Assembly (NCBI GenBank): GCA_937926545.1
Contig: CALAZW010000087.1
Location: forward strand, 60,719 to 124,718
DNA: 64,000 nt
Source of the DNA: an uncultured Helcococcus sp.
GTDB taxonomy: Bacteria > Bacillota > Clostridia > Tissierellales > Peptoniphilaceae
Reading direction: 5' to 3'
Made by a program: the position numbers and the translations under genes. Shown here piece by piece: positions 45,171 through 55,547 of this stretch. How positions within the stretch are numbered: the stretch's first letter is position 1; every line of letters begins with the position of its first letter. Below the pieces are notes generated by a model. It was not told where the DNA came from. It saw nothing but the letters and a program-made list of their open reading frames with translations, and did not search any database.

Positions 45171-45989
45171 ATGGCTTATAATAAATTACAAAAAGCATAT
45201 GAAGACATTAGAAAAATAACTGACTTTAAACCAGAAGTCGCTATAGTTTTAGGATCTGGTTTGGGTAAATTAGCGGACAGAGTTGAGATAGAAGGCGAGG
45301 TAAGATATTCTCAGATAGAAGGTTTCCCTGTATCAACGGCTCCAGGCCATGTGGGAAGATTTATCTTCACCCATATTCATGATGTTCCTGTTGTTATTAT
45401 GCAAGGAAGAGTTCATTTATATGAAGGTTATGAGACCAAGGATGTGGTTATGCCTATAAGACTTATGGGGCTTATGGGAGCTAAGACCTTGATTGTTACC
45501 AATGCTGCAGGCGGTGTAAATGAAAACTTTAAGATTGGTGATTTAATGGTAATAAGAGACCATATAAGCCAATTTGTTGAATCTCCTTTGGTTGGACCTA
45601 ATATGAATGAGTTGGGAGTAAGATTCCCTGATATGACCAATATCTATAAGAATGATTATTCAGAAAGGTTATTGGACTTGGGTAGATCTAAAAACTATCC
45701 TATGCAAGAAGGGGTTTACTGTCAATTCTCAGGGCCTAACTATGAAACACCAGCAGAAGTTAGAATGGCTAGAATACTAGGAGCTGATGCTGTAGGAATG
45801 TCAACAGCTATAGAAGCTATGGCAGCAAGACATATGGGCATGGAAGTATGCGGTATTACTCTTGTATCGAACCTGGCAGCAGGTCTTTCAAAATCACTTT
45901 TAACAGAAGAAGAAGTAATTGAAGAAGGTGCTAAGGCATCAGAGTATTTTATTGACTTGGTTATGGAATTTGTAAAAACATTAAAATAA
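45171..45989 (+). CDS. punA: Purine-nucleoside phosphorylase
   Basis: 272 residues. Trimeric PNP (inosine/guanosine) class: VLGSGLG phosphate site near the start, VVIMQGRVHLYEGY, VTNAAGGVN and DAVGMSTAIEAMAARHMGMEV. Phosphorolyses inosine and guanosine to the base and ribose-1-phosphate for purine salvage. AGGAGG before the ATG. Own promoter and terminator. Confidence 0.94.
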   Translation: MAYNKLQKAYEDIRKITDFKPEVAIVLGSGLGKLADRVEIEGEVRYSQIEGFPVSTAPGHVGRFIFTHIHDVPVVIMQGRVHLYEGYETKDVVMPIRLMGLMGAKTLIVTNAAGGVNENFKIGDLMVIRDHISQFVESPLVGPNMNELGVRFPDMTNIYKNDYSERLLDLGRSKNYPMQEGVYCQFSGPNYETPAEVRMARILGADAVGMSTAIEAMAARHMGMEVCGITLVSNLAAGLSKSLLTEEEVIEEGAKASEYFIDLVMEFVKTLK

Positions 45990-45997
45990 AAAAAGAG

Positions 45998-46028
45998 AAG
46001 ATTATGGGCTAGCCTATAATCTTTTTTT
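45998..46028 (+). terminator. Terminator of the purine nucleoside phosphorylase gene
   Basis: 13-bp near-perfect palindrome (AAGATTATGGGCT / AGCCTATAATCTT, one G-T pair) followed by seven T. Confidence 0.9.
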
Positions 46029-46042
46029 CTATAGAGGTAAAG

Positions 46043-48808
46043 ATGGATAGTTTAAATATTAATCAAAAAAAGGCGGTTGAAACCATAGATGGCCCCTTGC
46101 TTATAATTGCAGGGCCGGGTACGGGCAAGACCCATACCCTGGTTGAAAGAGTAATTTATATGGTAAATGAAAAAAACATAGACCCGGGAGAAATAATGAT
46201 TTCAACCTTTACCAATAAGGCTGCTTTGGAATTACTGGACAGGCTGGCCAGAAGCTTTGACAAACTAGCCATAAAAAAAGATGTAAATGACATGTTAATA
46301 GGAAATTTCCATTCCATATGTAGGAAAATCTTAGATGATAACTTGGCCTATACTGTTTTGGAAAGGGATTATTATACCATAGACAATACGGAACAAAGAT
46401 ATCTTTTATTTAAACATATAAATGATTTTAGAAGGGTTAAGGGCTACACTAGTCTGGTTAATACCAAGACTATCAAGTCTGAAATATCTTCCTTGGAAAA
46501 AATAGTTAATACTGTGGCTGAAGAAGGGATTTTAGATAGGAGCTTTGACAATCCCATAGAGGGGGCGGTTTTTGAAATAGTTGGCATCTATGAGAAAATT
46601 TTAGAAAAAAACAATATGTTGGATTTTTCCAGGACCCTTTATTATTGCTATAAGCTTTTATATGAAAACCCTCAGGTCCTTGAAGATGTTCAAAGACAAA
46701 CCAAATATATTATGATCGACGAATACCAGGATACCAATAGGGTCCAGGAACAAATAATATTTCTTCTGGCCTCCAAGGAGGGAAATATTTGCGTGGTAGG
46801 AGATGATGATCAAGGTCTATATAGGTTTAGAGGGGCCAGTGTGAAAAATATCCTTCATTTTCCCACTAGGTTTGATAGGCCAGTAAAGCTTATAAACTTA
46901 AGTGAAAACTATAGGTCAGATGGAAGGATAGTAGAATTCTTTACAGACTTTATAAGGTCTGGCCAGGCCAGGATTGAAAACTTTGACAAGTATAGGTTTG
47001 ATAAGGACTTGAGAGCTTTTGATGGCTCCTACTATGATAATTCGGTCCTTAGAGTAAGGGGAGAAGGAAGGGACAACTGGCTTGAAAAAAATGTGGACCT
47101 GGTGGAGGATTTAAAGTCCAAGGGAGAAATATCCAGCTACAACCAGGTGGCCTTCTTATTTTCTTCTGTAAATCATGACAGGGCCAAGGACTTGGAAAAG
47201 GCCTTTAGAGACAAGGGGATAAAGGTTTATCTACCAACCTTAAATACCCTGCTATCGAGAAAAGAAATTCATCAATTGATAGGAGGCCTATATTTAATAT
47301 TTGAAGACTTTATAGGAGAGGGCTTGAAGGCTAGGGATGGGGCCAGCCAAAACTTTTTAGAAAAGTGTAGGGACCAATTGGATCAAGAAGACGTCTTGGA
47401 GTTTATAAATAGGATGAAGGACTATTTGGCCAGATCTAATTTTACTGTGGATTTAATAGATTTGTCCTATAGGCTTTTTGCCTACCCTCCATTTTCTACC
47501 TACCTGGATCAGGGCGGTCAAGAGGCCAAGAACATGTCCAGGTTTTTAAATCTCTTGGAGAGTTACTGCTATATAAATATGCTCTATAAGATTAATAGGC
47601 AGAATCTGGATAGGTTTATAGTTAGCTTTTTTTATGACTATATAGGGTTTTTAAAAGATGAGAAGGTGGCTGAGTTTGATGAAGAAGTTGAACTTCCAGA
47701 TGAGGATAGTGTTTCCTTTTTAACTATACATAAGTCCAAGGGGATGGAGTATCCTGTGGTTGTAGCAGCCAGCCTATGGGATGAGGCCAGGTCCTATAGA
47801 TACTATAATAAGACAGACAATATTTTAAATATCTTAAGTGAAAAGAAAAGCGGTGAAGGAGCCTTTGAACCAGAGGGGAAAATTGAGCTTTTAGACTTTT
47901 ATAGGAAGTACTATACGGCTTTTTCCAGGGCTCAAAACCTTCTAGTCCTATCTTCCTTTCACCAGGATGGATCAGACCTTACAGGTCAAATATTCAAGGA
48001 ATTTTACGATGGACTTAGGGACTATGAAAGTGTGAAAGGCTTAAATTTAAATCTAGGACCGGTTAAAAAGACACACTTGAGTAAGGTTTATTCCTATACC
48101 TCCCATATTTTAATCTATAGAAATTGTCCTTTTTCCTATAGGTATTTGAAGGAGTTAAAATTTATTAACCCATCCAGCTTGAGTGCCCACTATGGTTCCC
48201 TGGTCCATGAGACCATAGAATATGTAAACAAGTCCCATATAAAAGGACTAGAAGTGGATTCTAAGGCTATCAAGACCTACCTTTATAGCGTGGCAAGGAA
48301 CAAGTATAGACAAGGGGCTCTAGGCCTTAATGAGGAGCTTCTAAGCCAGGCTGTGGAAGAAGTCATGGCCTATAGACAAAAGATGGATGAATTTGGAGAA
48401 ATTCTAAGTAGTGAGTTGGAAATTTCCATGGCTAGAAAAACCTATCTTTTACAGGGGAATGTTGACATGGTTTACAGGAAGGATGGAGGTCTTTGTTTAT
48501 TGGACTTTAAGACATCCAATCCCTATGAAAAAGACTATGATAAATTAGATTCATATTTCAGGCAAATTAATCTTTATGCCTATCTATTGGAAGAGACTAA
48601 GAGGACCAGTCTGGACAAGATTTCCCTTTACTTTAGTCCAGGTCAAGGACAATTAGTCCAAGGGACCAGGCAGAAAACAGAGGATCTTTTGGAAGAGATA
48701 GATGGAGTTGTTGAAAAAATAGAAGAAAAGGATTTTAATAAAAAAACAGAAGATACATCCCTATGTAAATTCTGTCCTTTAAAATATTACTGTAAGAGGG
48801 TCGATTAG
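46043..48808 (+). CDS. UvrD-type helicase fused to a RecB-like nuclease with Fe-S cysteines
   Basis: 921 residues. N-terminal superfamily 1 helicase: Q-motif NQKKAV, Walker A GPGTGKT (24-30), motif II DEYQDTN, motif III VGDDDQGLYRFRGA, motif IV-VI later (TIHKSKGMEYPVV, YTAFSRA). C-terminal ~220 residues form a PD-(D/E)xK nuclease: histidine in GSLVHETIEY, D in QGNVDMVYR, and DFKTS as the D-x-K pair. Cysteines in YRNCPFSYRY and CKFCPLKYYC would hold a [4Fe-4S] cluster as in AddB/Cas4. It resembles AddA/AdnA-like repair enzymes but has no AddB partner here. It overlaps folA by 4 nt, convergent. Confidence 0.82.
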   Translation: MDSLNINQKKAVETIDGPLLIIAGPGTGKTHTLVERVIYMVNEKNIDPGEIMISTFTNKAALELLDRLARSFDKLAIKKDVNDMLIGNFHSICRKILDDNLAYTVLERDYYTIDNTEQRYLLFKHINDFRRVKGYTSLVNTKTIKSEISSLEKIVNTVAEEGILDRSFDNPIEGAVFEIVGIYEKILEKNNMLDFSRTLYYCYKLLYENPQVLEDVQRQTKYIMIDEYQDTNRVQEQIIFLLASKEGNICVVGDDDQGLYRFRGASVKNILHFPTRFDRPVKLINLSENYRSDGRIVEFFTDFIRSGQARIENFDKYRFDKDLRAFDGSYYDNSVLRVRGEGRDNWLEKNVDLVEDLKSKGEISSYNQVAFLFSSVNHDRAKDLEKAFRDKGIKVYLPTLNTLLSRKEIHQLIGGLYLIFEDFIGEGLKARDGASQNFLEKCRDQLDQEDVLEFINRMKDYLARSNFTVDLIDLSYRLFAYPPFSTYLDQGGQEAKNMSRFLNLLESYCYINMLYKINRQNLDRFIVSFFYDYIGFLKDEKVAEFDEEVELPDEDSVSFLTIHKSKGMEYPVVVAASLWDEARSYRYYNKTDNILNILSEKKSGEGAFEPEGKIELLDFYRKYYTAFSRAQNLLVLSSFHQDGSDLTGQIFKEFYDGLRDYESVKGLNLNLGPVKKTHLSKVYSYTSHILIYRNCPFSYRYLKELKFINPSSLSAHYGSLVHETIEYVNKSHIKGLEVDSKAIKTYLYSVARNKYRQGALGLNEELLSQAVEEVMAYRQKMDEFGEILSSELEISMARKTYLLQGNVDMVYRKDGGLCLLDFKTSNPYEKDYDKLDSYFRQINLYAYLLEETKRTSLDKISLYFSPGQGQLVQGTRQKTEDLLEEIDGVVEKIEEKDFNKKTEDTSLCKFCPLKYYCKRVD

Positions 48809-49317
48809 ATCCTCTTATATTTATTGTAGGTATAGTGGAAGGTCTCATTTTTTTGTTCTTCCACCTGAACCTCTGATTTTTCTACAAGTTTCCATTCATC
48901 AAGTTCATCCAGATTGGGAATTTGGGTGTCATAAGTTGAGTAGGTCTTGTCTACCTTGGTTATGTAGGCTGTATCACACTTGTCAATTAGTTGGCCAACC
49001 AAATCGCCTCCACCTATAAGAAAAACTTCCTTGTCCTTTTGAGGATTAAGGCTTTCTATTAACTGGTCCAGGTCATCCAGGCTATTTATAATATGGGCAT
49101 CTCCATTTTTATAGTCCTTATTTCTAGTTAAAACTATATGGGTTCTTCCCTCTAGTGGCTTGGAACCAGGTAGGGATTCTAGAGTTTTTCTTCCCATAAC
49201 CAGGATATTTCCCATGGTGATGCTTTTAAATCTCTTCAGGTCCTTTCTTAAATGAAAGAGCATATCGCCCTTTAGTCCAATGGAAAAATTATTATCAACT
49301 GCAAATATTAATTTCAT
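48805..49317 (-). CDS. folA: Dihydrofolate reductase
   Basis: 170 residues from the ATG with AGGAGG ahead. Reduces dihydrofolate with NADPH. The N-terminal substrate/cofactor strand (KLIFAVDNNFSIGLKGDMLFHLRKDLKRFK), ILVMGRKTLESLPG and FLIGGGDL for the cofactor glycines are typical. The catalytic acid near residue 27 appears as the D in KGDMLFH rather than the more usual WPxPED pattern. A nine-codon in-frame extension lacks a ribosome-binding site. Possible -10 (TATAAT at 49341-49336). Confidence 0.88.
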   Translation of the reverse strand: MKLIFAVDNNFSIGLKGDMLFHLRKDLKRFKSITMGNILVMGRKTLESLPGSKPLEGRTHIVLTRNKDYKNGDAHIINSLDDLDQLIESLNPQKDKEVFLIGGGDLVGQLIDKCDTAYITKVDKTYSTYDTQIPNLDELDEWKLVEKSEVQVEEQKNETFHYTYNKYKRI

Positions 49318-49425
49318 AAAGCCTCCTTTTCTCCAATTATACATGGAAGCAGTTTAAATTTAAATCTTTAAGTGATTTAGGGTATAATATTAATATATGT
49401 GTAACAGAGAAAGTAAGAGGTAAAA

Positions 49426-50379
49426 ATGAAAAATAATGTAAAAGAAAATCCATGGATTAATGCTATTATGGCCAGCCTATTGGCAATTGGTATATTTTAT
49501 ATATCCAGATCTATGAGCTTTATGGTGGCCCTGGTAGAAATGGTACCCTTTATTATCCTATATGTTAATGACGGGTGGAAGTTTAGCCTTTTAAGTTTCG
49601 CTTTAAGCTTTCTAGCTTCCTTAATATTTTCCAATCCAGTGGACATATCTTTGAGGATGGCCTCCATAGTTATTTTAACTATCTTTATAGGAGAGGGCAT
49701 CAAGAGAAAAAAAGAATTGAAAAAAATAGTTTTATATTCATCATTTATAAAATTTGCCATATTTTTAGGCCTGAGTTTGGTCTATTATCTTGTAAGTAAG
49801 GATAATCCTGTGGACCTATTAAGGGGTAACATGAATGCCATGATAGATGATTCTATTAAGACCCTATCAATGGATGTTAACTTTCAAATGGAAGAAATGG
49901 ATTCCATGGTGGCCCTTTTAAGAGAGGCAGTAGACTTGGTAATTAGTGTTCTACCAGCCTTTACCTTTATAACAGCCTATATAATTATGGCTATAAATAC
50001 TATTTTAAGTATTTATGTCTTAAAGAAGGTAAGAGAGGATTTAAATTACTCTCTTAAGTTTAATAGCTATAGGCCTACAGAAAGTTACAAGATGGGGCTT
50101 TTGACCATAGGCTTGGCCTTGGCCTTTTTATATCTGATGAACTTTAACCAAATTGAGCTTTTGACTAAAAATGTCTTGGCTGTCCTATCCTTCTTTTTAG
50201 CCCTGGATGGTTTGGCCTTGATGGATTTTTATTATGAGAAGAAACTACCTAAGTTCTTCAGAGTACTATTTCCTATTATCTTCATAGTAGGCTTAAAGAT
50301 GTATGTCTTCTATGTGGTTATAGGTATAATGGACCTACTTTTAGACTTTAGAAAGAGAGGTATTAGGAATGTGGGATAA
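49426..50379 (+). CDS. DUF2232 (YybS-like) membrane protein
   Basis: 317 residues, about eight membrane helices, with a soluble stretch at ~135-165. Hydrophobic pattern, length and position right before gdpP-rplI match YybS. Function unknown. AAGAGG precedes the ATG and a TATAAT lies at 49383-49388. Overlaps gdpP by 11 nt. First gene of a ten-gene run to 59084. Confidence 0.82.
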   Translation: MKNNVKENPWINAIMASLLAIGIFYISRSMSFMVALVEMVPFIILYVNDGWKFSLLSFALSFLASLIFSNPVDISLRMASIVILTIFIGEGIKRKKELKKIVLYSSFIKFAIFLGLSLVYYLVSKDNPVDLLRGNMNAMIDDSIKTLSMDVNFQMEEMDSMVALLREAVDLVISVLPAFTFITAYIIMAINTILSIYVLKKVREDLNYSLKFNSYRPTESYKMGLLTIGLALAFLYLMNFNQIELLTKNVLAVLSFFLALDGLALMDFYYEKKLPKFFRVLFPIIFIVGLKMYVFYVVIGIMDLLLDFRKRGIRNVG

Positions 50380-52372
50380 GATAAGAAATAGTGAGAATTT
50401 TGATTTATGGATATTTCCTATAATAATATTGTTACTTTCTATAATCCTATTCTTTTTAGCACCTATACTTGGATTTATAGGTTTAATCAGTGGTATCTAT
50501 GGAGGCTATTATCTTTATAATAGCGAGAAAAAAAGAAGTCAAAATATAAGAAACTACCTGGAGCAATTGGATGTTTCCTTTGATGAAATAACCAAGACTG
50601 CCATCTTTAATATGCCCTTTCCTTTGATGGTGATAAATAATATGGGTAAATTAATCTGGTATAATGGTCAATTCAAGTCTATTATCGGGGGCAAGGACAG
50701 TCTATTAAACAGGTATTTAGATGAGTTCTTTATAGAGATAAATTATGATAGCTTCAAGGACAAGAAGGTAAAATACCAAGAAATTAAATATAGTGATAGA
50801 AATTATATTCTCTATCATAACTATATTAAAGATTCCAAGAAGGGAGACTTGGTACTTTTATATGCCATAGACAATACCCAACAAATGGAGCTTAAGGAAA
50901 GCTATATAAATGAGGGCTTGGTTATGATGAGCATTCATATAGACAACTATGATGAGGTTTACTCCCAGACAGAAAGTGAAAAAAGGCCTATAGTTTTTGC
51001 TGAAATAGACAGGTTAATAACCAGCTATATTCACAATTACAAGGGGTTTGTTAAGAAGTATGAAAGCGACCGTTACAATGTGGTTCTTCAAAAGAAGGAC
51101 CTGGAAGAAATAATAAAGGATAAGTTTAAGATAGTTGATAAGGTCAGAGATGTTAGCCTGGGCAATAAGATGCCACCTACCCTTTCCATAGGCGTGGGTA
51201 TCAATGAGCCAACTGTAAGAGCAACAGAAAAATCAGCCAATGCAGCCTTGGATATAGCCCTGGGAAGAGGGGGAGACCAGGTTGTAATAAGAGATGGGGA
51301 TGAGTTGGAATACTATGGCGGAAAAAACAAGGCAACAGAGAAGAGGACCAAGGTAAAGGCCAGGGTTATAGCCCATGCCTTATCCCAACTTATAGAAAAA
51401 TCAGCTGATGTTTTTGTTATGGGCCATAAAAACCCAGATATGGACTCTTTTGGTTCGGCCTTGGGTTTGGTTTATGCATCTAGAAAAAAAGGAACTAAGA
51501 CCTACCTGGTTTTAGATACAGTAACCCCAGCCATAAGAAATATTTACAACAGATCAGTTAAGGAAATAGATGGTTTAGAAGATCTTATTTTAACACCGGC
51601 TGAGGCTTATGATAAAATAGAGAATACATCTTTAATAATAGTTACAGACAATCATAGGAAGAATTCTACAGAAGCTCCTAGATTATTTGAAAAAACCGAT
51701 AATGTGGTGGTAATAGATCATCATAGAAGGGGCAAGGACTATATTGAAGATGCCACCTTGGTTTATATGGAGCCCTATGCTTCATCAGCATCGGAACTGG
51801 TAACAGAGATGCTTATGTATATGGAGGACAAGGTGGAAATCCACCCTGTTGTAGCCGAAGGACTACTGGCAGGTATAACAGTGGATACTAAAAACTTTTT
51901 CTATCAAACTGGAGTTAGGACCTTTGAGGCAGCCTCTGTTCTAAAGAGACAGGGAGCAGACTCTATTATGGTAAAACAATTATTTAAGGATGACTTTGAA
52001 ATAATGAAGTATAAGTCAGAAATAATTAGCGAAGCCAAGGTATATTTTGATAGAATGATAATTGGACAGTTTGATAGGGAAATTGAAGGTTCAACTTTAA
52101 TAGCATCCCAGGCGGCAGATGACCTTTTGAATATTCAAGGTATAGATGCCTCCTTTGTCCTAGCCAAATCCAATGGAAAGATTCATATTAGTGGTAGGTC
52201 CCTAGGTGATGTGTCAGTACAATTAATCCTGGAGAGAATAGGGGGAGGTGGCCACCTGACAGCGGCAGCTACCCAACTGGACCTGGATATGGACAAGGCC
52301 AAGGAGATGTTAATAAAAGCAATAGAGGAGTATATTAAGGAGGAAGAAGAAAATGAAGGTAATATTACTTGA
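50369..52372 (+). CDS. gdpP: Cyclic-di-AMP phosphodiesterase
   Basis: 667 residues. Two membrane helices (~15-50), a PAS-like domain (~65-145), a degenerate GGDEF (~175-310, no GGDEF motif) and the DHH/DHHA1 catalytic module (~345-655) with [10 protein letters not shown] and [10 protein letters not shown]. Cleaves c-di-AMP, the second messenger controlling wall, potassium and osmotic balance. The C-terminal [21 protein letters not shown] is the DHHA1 substrate loop. Its end overlaps rplI by 20 nt. Confidence 0.94.
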   Translation: MWDKIRNSENFDLWIFPIIILLLSIILFFLAPILGFIGLISGIYGGYYLYNSEKKRSQNIRNYLEQLDVSFDEITKTAIFNMPFPLMVINNMGKLIWYNGQFKSIIGGKDSLLNRYLDEFFIEINYDSFKDKKVKYQEIKYSDRNYILYHNYIKDSKKGDLVLLYAIDNTQQMELKESYINEGLVMMSIHIDNYDEVYSQTESEKRPIVFAEIDRLITSYIHNYKGFVKKYESDRYNVVLQKKDLEEIIKDKFKIVDKVRDVSLGNKMPPTLSIGVGINEPTVRATEKSANAALDIALGRGGDQVVIRDGDELEYYGGKNKATEKRTKVKARVIAHALSQLIEKSADVFVMGHKNPDMDSFGSALGLVYASRKKGTKTYLVLDTVTPAIRNIYNRSVKEIDGLEDLILTPAEAYDKIENTSLIIVTDNHRKNSTEAPRLFEKTDNVVVIDHHRRGKDYIEDATLVYMEPYASSASELVTEMLMYMEDKVEIHPVVAEGLLAGITVDTKNFFYQTGVRTFEAASVLKRQGADSIMVKQLFKDDFEIMKYKSEIISEAKVYFDRMIIGQFDREIEGSTLIASQAADDLLNIQGIDASFVLAKSNGKIHISGRSLGDVSVQLILERIGGGGHLTAAATQLDLDMDKAKEMLIKAIEEYIKEEEENEGNIT

Positions 52373-52796
52373 AGACGTTAAAGGATTAGGTAAGGCAGGA
52401 GAAATGGTTAATTCTAAGGTGGGATATTTTAGAAACTTTTTGTCACCTAAAAACCTTGCTATAGAAGCAAATGCAGAAAATAAGAAGAGATGGGAAGAAG
52501 AACAAGAAAGAAAGAAAGAAGAATTTAAGAAAAACCAAAAAGAAGCCCTAGCTTTAAAAGAAGAATTGGAAAAGTTAAAGGTGGAAATCAAGGTTAAGGC
52601 AGGGGACGGTAAAATCTTTGGATCAGTTACTGCCAATGATATAGCTAAGACCTTAAAGAAGGACTACAAGCAAGATATAGACAAGAAAAAGATAGAATTA
52701 AAGGAAAACATTAAAGATATAGGAACTCATGAAGTGGGGATAAGAGTATTTCCAGAAATAGTTGCTAATATAAAGGTAGTAGTGAAAGAGGCTTAA
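52353..52796 (+). CDS. rplI: Ribosomal protein L9
   Basis: 147 residues. N-terminal rRNA-binding domain ([30 protein letters not shown]), a long charged connecting helix (~40-78) and the C-terminal domain. Overlaps gdpP by 20 nt, ribosome-binding site AAGGAGGAAG inside gdpP. Followed at 1 nt by dnaB, the usual Firmicutes order. Confidence 0.97.
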   Translation: MKVILLEDVKGLGKAGEMVNSKVGYFRNFLSPKNLAIEANAENKKRWEEEQERKKEEFKKNQKEALALKEELEKLKVEIKVKAGDGKIFGSVTANDIAKTLKKDYKQDIDKKKIELKENIKDIGTHEVGIRVFPEIVANIKVVVKEA

Positions 52797-52797
52797 T

Positions 52798-54141
52798 ATG
52801 TCTGAAATAAAGATTTCACAACAACCCAATGCTGTAGAAGTAGAAAGGGCCATTTTGGGCCTTTCTATCATACATAATGATTTAATTAATATCTTGTTGG
52901 AAAAAACAAAGGCAGAGGAATTTTACGATCCTAAAAATAGGCATATTTTCCAGGCTATCTTAAAATTAAACTCTGAAAATAGCCCTGTTGACTTTGCAAC
53001 CGTGGGCAATGAACTGGAAAAAAATGGTGAATTTGAAGCAATAGGTGGTAGTGAATATCTTTTATCCCTGGCAGATCCAACCTACTATAAGACCAATATG
53101 GAAAGCTATATTGATATAGTTAAGGAAAAGGCAGCCCTTAGAAGGATAATAACCTTTGCAGATGATACCATGAGAAGGGCCTATGAGGCCAAGGATCCAG
53201 CTGATAGTATTATAGGATCAGCATCAGAAGGCCTATCAGAAATAAGTGATATGAAGACTGATGAAGGTCTGGTTAAAATTGAAGACACCATCCAGGAAAC
53301 CTTTGACTATATGAATGAAATGGCCATGAATCCAGGCTCTATAACTGGTATAACAACTGGATTTAGAGATTTGGATAGACAACTATCAGGCCTACAAAAT
53401 TCTGACCTGGTCCTTTTAGCAGCCAGACCTTCTGTAGGTAAGACCGCTTTGGGGATAAATATAGGCTTAAATGCGGCCAAGTCTGGAAAAAAAGTAGCAG
53501 TATTTTCTCTTGAAATGAGCAGGCGTCAGATTCTTCAAAGAATTATGAGTATGGTAACTTCCATAGACTTACAAAGTATAATCAGTGGTAATATTGAACA
53601 GGATGAATGGCAAATTCTTATTACAAAACTACCAGAGTTAAAGGATTTAGACATTTATGTGGATGATACAGCCAGCATATCCCTTACAGAGCTAAGAGCC
53701 AAGACCAAAAGGCTAAAGCAAGACCAGGGTGTAGACTTGGTGATAATCGACTACCTGCAATTGATGACTACAGATTCCCAAAGGGTAGAAAATAGACAAC
53801 AGGAAATATCTAATATTTCTAGAGGCCTAAAGGGCCTGGCCAAGGAATTAAATATACCAGTTTTGGCCCTATCCCAACTATCTCGTAAGTCTGAAGAAAG
53901 ATCAGATAAAAGACCTATGCTGTCTGACTTAAGAGAGTCAGGAGCTATAGAGCAGGATGCCGACGTGGTAATGATGCTTTATAGGGAAGACTACTATGAT
54001 GAAGACGCAGAAGAACAAAATATTATTGAAGTAATAGTTGGCAAGCACAGAAATGGTCCTACGGGAACTGTTAAACTATACTTTAGTAAAGAGCATACCA
54101 AATTCTTTGACCTGGAGTATGGTGATTCTTATGAGGATTAG
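52798..54141 (+). CDS. dnaB: Replicative DNA helicase
   Basis: 447 residues. N-terminal DnaB domain (~1-105), linker, RecA-like C-terminal domain with Walker A ARPSVGKT (~204-211), VFSLEMS, Walker B VIIDYLQLM and KHRNGPTG near the end. Unwinds DNA at the replication fork. Followed by a helicase-loader-like pair two genes later. GNAT start overlaps by 11 nt. Confidence 0.96.
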   Translation: MSEIKISQQPNAVEVERAILGLSIIHNDLINILLEKTKAEEFYDPKNRHIFQAILKLNSENSPVDFATVGNELEKNGEFEAIGGSEYLLSLADPTYYKTNMESYIDIVKEKAALRRIITFADDTMRRAYEAKDPADSIIGSASEGLSEISDMKTDEGLVKIEDTIQETFDYMNEMAMNPGSITGITTGFRDLDRQLSGLQNSDLVLLAARPSVGKTALGINIGLNAAKSGKKVAVFSLEMSRRQILQRIMSMVTSIDLQSIISGNIEQDEWQILITKLPELKDLDIYVDDTASISLTELRAKTKRLKQDQGVDLVIIDYLQLMTTDSQRVENRQQEISNISRGLKGLAKELNIPVLALSQLSRKSEERSDKRPMLSDLRESGAIEQDADVVMMLYREDYYDEDAEEQNIIEVIVGKHRNGPTGTVKLYFSKEHTKFFDLEYGDSYED

Positions 54142-54727
54142 ACGGCAGGATTATTATATTAGAAATATTTTAAAAAGAGACAAGGAACTATTAAAGAACT
54201 GGGGAGTATTTGACAATCCGCTCTTGGAAGGCTATAACTATTCCAGCCTAAATGAGGCCGAGTTGGACTACTGGTACTATTCAAAGAAATTTGGAGGCAG
54301 GTCTAGATACTTTTCTGTTCTTGATTACCAGGGTAATCTTTTAGGATTTATAGGTTTTAAGAATATTAGTTATATTATGAGAAGCTCCCTTTTAGGGATA
54401 GTATTTGATCCTAACATGGTGTCAAAAGGACTGGGAACTAGGTCTTTGGATGATTTACTAGACTATTATTTTAATGAGATGAATATGAGAAAGTTATATT
54501 TAGAGGTTAATGCTTGGAATGATAGGGCTATTAAATCATATGAAAAAGTAGGTTTTAAAGAGACTGGTAGAAAAGTAGAAAAGTTTGAGAACCAAAATAT
54601 CTTAAATACTAGGGAATACCTGGAGAAAAAAGATGACTTTATAGTTAAGGACAAGCAGGTATTTTCAAAGATAATAAAGATGGAAATCTCAAAAAAAGAA
54701 TATAGGAGAGATAAAGATGGATTATAG
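54131..54727 (+). CDS. GNAT family acetyltransferase
   Basis: 198 residues. The acetyl-CoA fold is visible at ~60-155: YFSVLDYQGNLLGFIGF, then the loop PNMVSKGLGTRSLDDLLDYYF (the R/Q-x-x-G-x-G/A-like acetyl-CoA contact) and LEVNAWNDRAIKSYEKVGFKETG. Resembles ribosomal-protein or amine N-acetylases of the RimJ type. Overlaps dnaB by 11 nt and dnaD by 11 nt. Substrate unknown. Confidence 0.8.
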   Translation: MRIRRQDYYIRNILKRDKELLKNWGVFDNPLLEGYNYSSLNEAELDYWYYSKKFGGRSRYFSVLDYQGNLLGFIGFKNISYIMRSSLLGIVFDPNMVSKGLGTRSLDDLLDYYFNEMNMRKLYLEVNAWNDRAIKSYEKVGFKETGRKVEKFENQNILNTREYLEKKDDFIVKDKQVFSKIIKMEISKKEYRRDKDGL

Positions 54728-55547
54728 ATTGGAAGAATTTGGACTGGACTTGGGCACAACTCCAGTTGAAAATATGTTTATAAACACTTATTTATCTCTT
54801 GCAACGGGAAATCAATTAAAGGTTTATTTATTTGCCTATGCCCATGCCTATTCCAAGAGAAGTGAGGACTTAACCAATGAGATGATAGCATCTCAAATGG
54901 ATATGACCTTGGAACAGGTGGAAGATGCCTGGAACTTTTGGGCTGAGCTTGGGGTGGTAAGTCTAGATGAAGGACAAATAGTTTTTAATAGCTTGAGAAA
55001 TCATTATATTAAACAGTTGCTAGAGCAAAAGGAAGCCTATCAAGAAGTTGATATGGCCAGTCAAGAGGACATTGAAAGAATGGTAAATGCTCCTTTGACA
55101 GAAAAAGAAATGCAGAAAAATCTTGAGTTAAAGCAATTATTTGATAATATTGAAGACTATATTTCAGATGGTGGTCCGGTGAGAATAAGACTAAAGGACA
55201 ATGAAATCACCTATATAACAAATTTCATAGATGAGTTTAATCTGGAGATAGACTTTATCAACTATGCCTTTCCCTTGGCATCGACAACAGTTAATTCTAA
55301 AAATCCCTTTTTAATCATGGGTGTTATTAGAAACTGGATTATTGATGGGGCTCGGGACATGGATAGTTTAAATAAATTAATTGAAGAAAAGTCCAGTCAA
55401 AAAGAGGTAAAGAAGCCTAGTAAAAAAGCTACTAAACCAAGGGCTAAAAACCTTAAGGATGATAGGATGACAGTGGAAGAGAGAAAAGAGTTTATAAAGA
55501 AGAAAATGTCTTATGACATGGATGACCTTCTTCCAAGGAGGGATTAG
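54717..55547 (+). CDS. DnaD/DnaB-domain replication protein
   Basis: 276 residues. N-terminal winged-helix-like part (~20-105), a DnaD/DnaB2 domain (PF07261-like, ~125-225, ending in NPFLIMGVIRNWI) and a basic Lys-rich tail (~230-276). It likely helps load DnaB at forks or origins with the ATPase that follows at zero spacing. DnaD (230 aa) and DnaB (470 aa) of B. subtilis differ in length, so I leave the symbol empty. Confidence 0.8.
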   Translation: MDYRLEEFGLDLGTTPVENMFINTYLSLATGNQLKVYLFAYAHAYSKRSEDLTNEMIASQMDMTLEQVEDAWNFWAELGVVSLDEGQIVFNSLRNHYIKQLLEQKEAYQEVDMASQEDIERMVNAPLTEKEMQKNLELKQLFDNIEDYISDGGPVRIRLKDNEITYITNFIDEFNLEIDFINYAFPLASTTVNSKNPFLIMGVIRNWIIDGARDMDSLNKLIEEKSSQKEVKKPSKKATKPRAKNLKDDRMTVEERKEFIKKKMSYDMDDLLPRRD

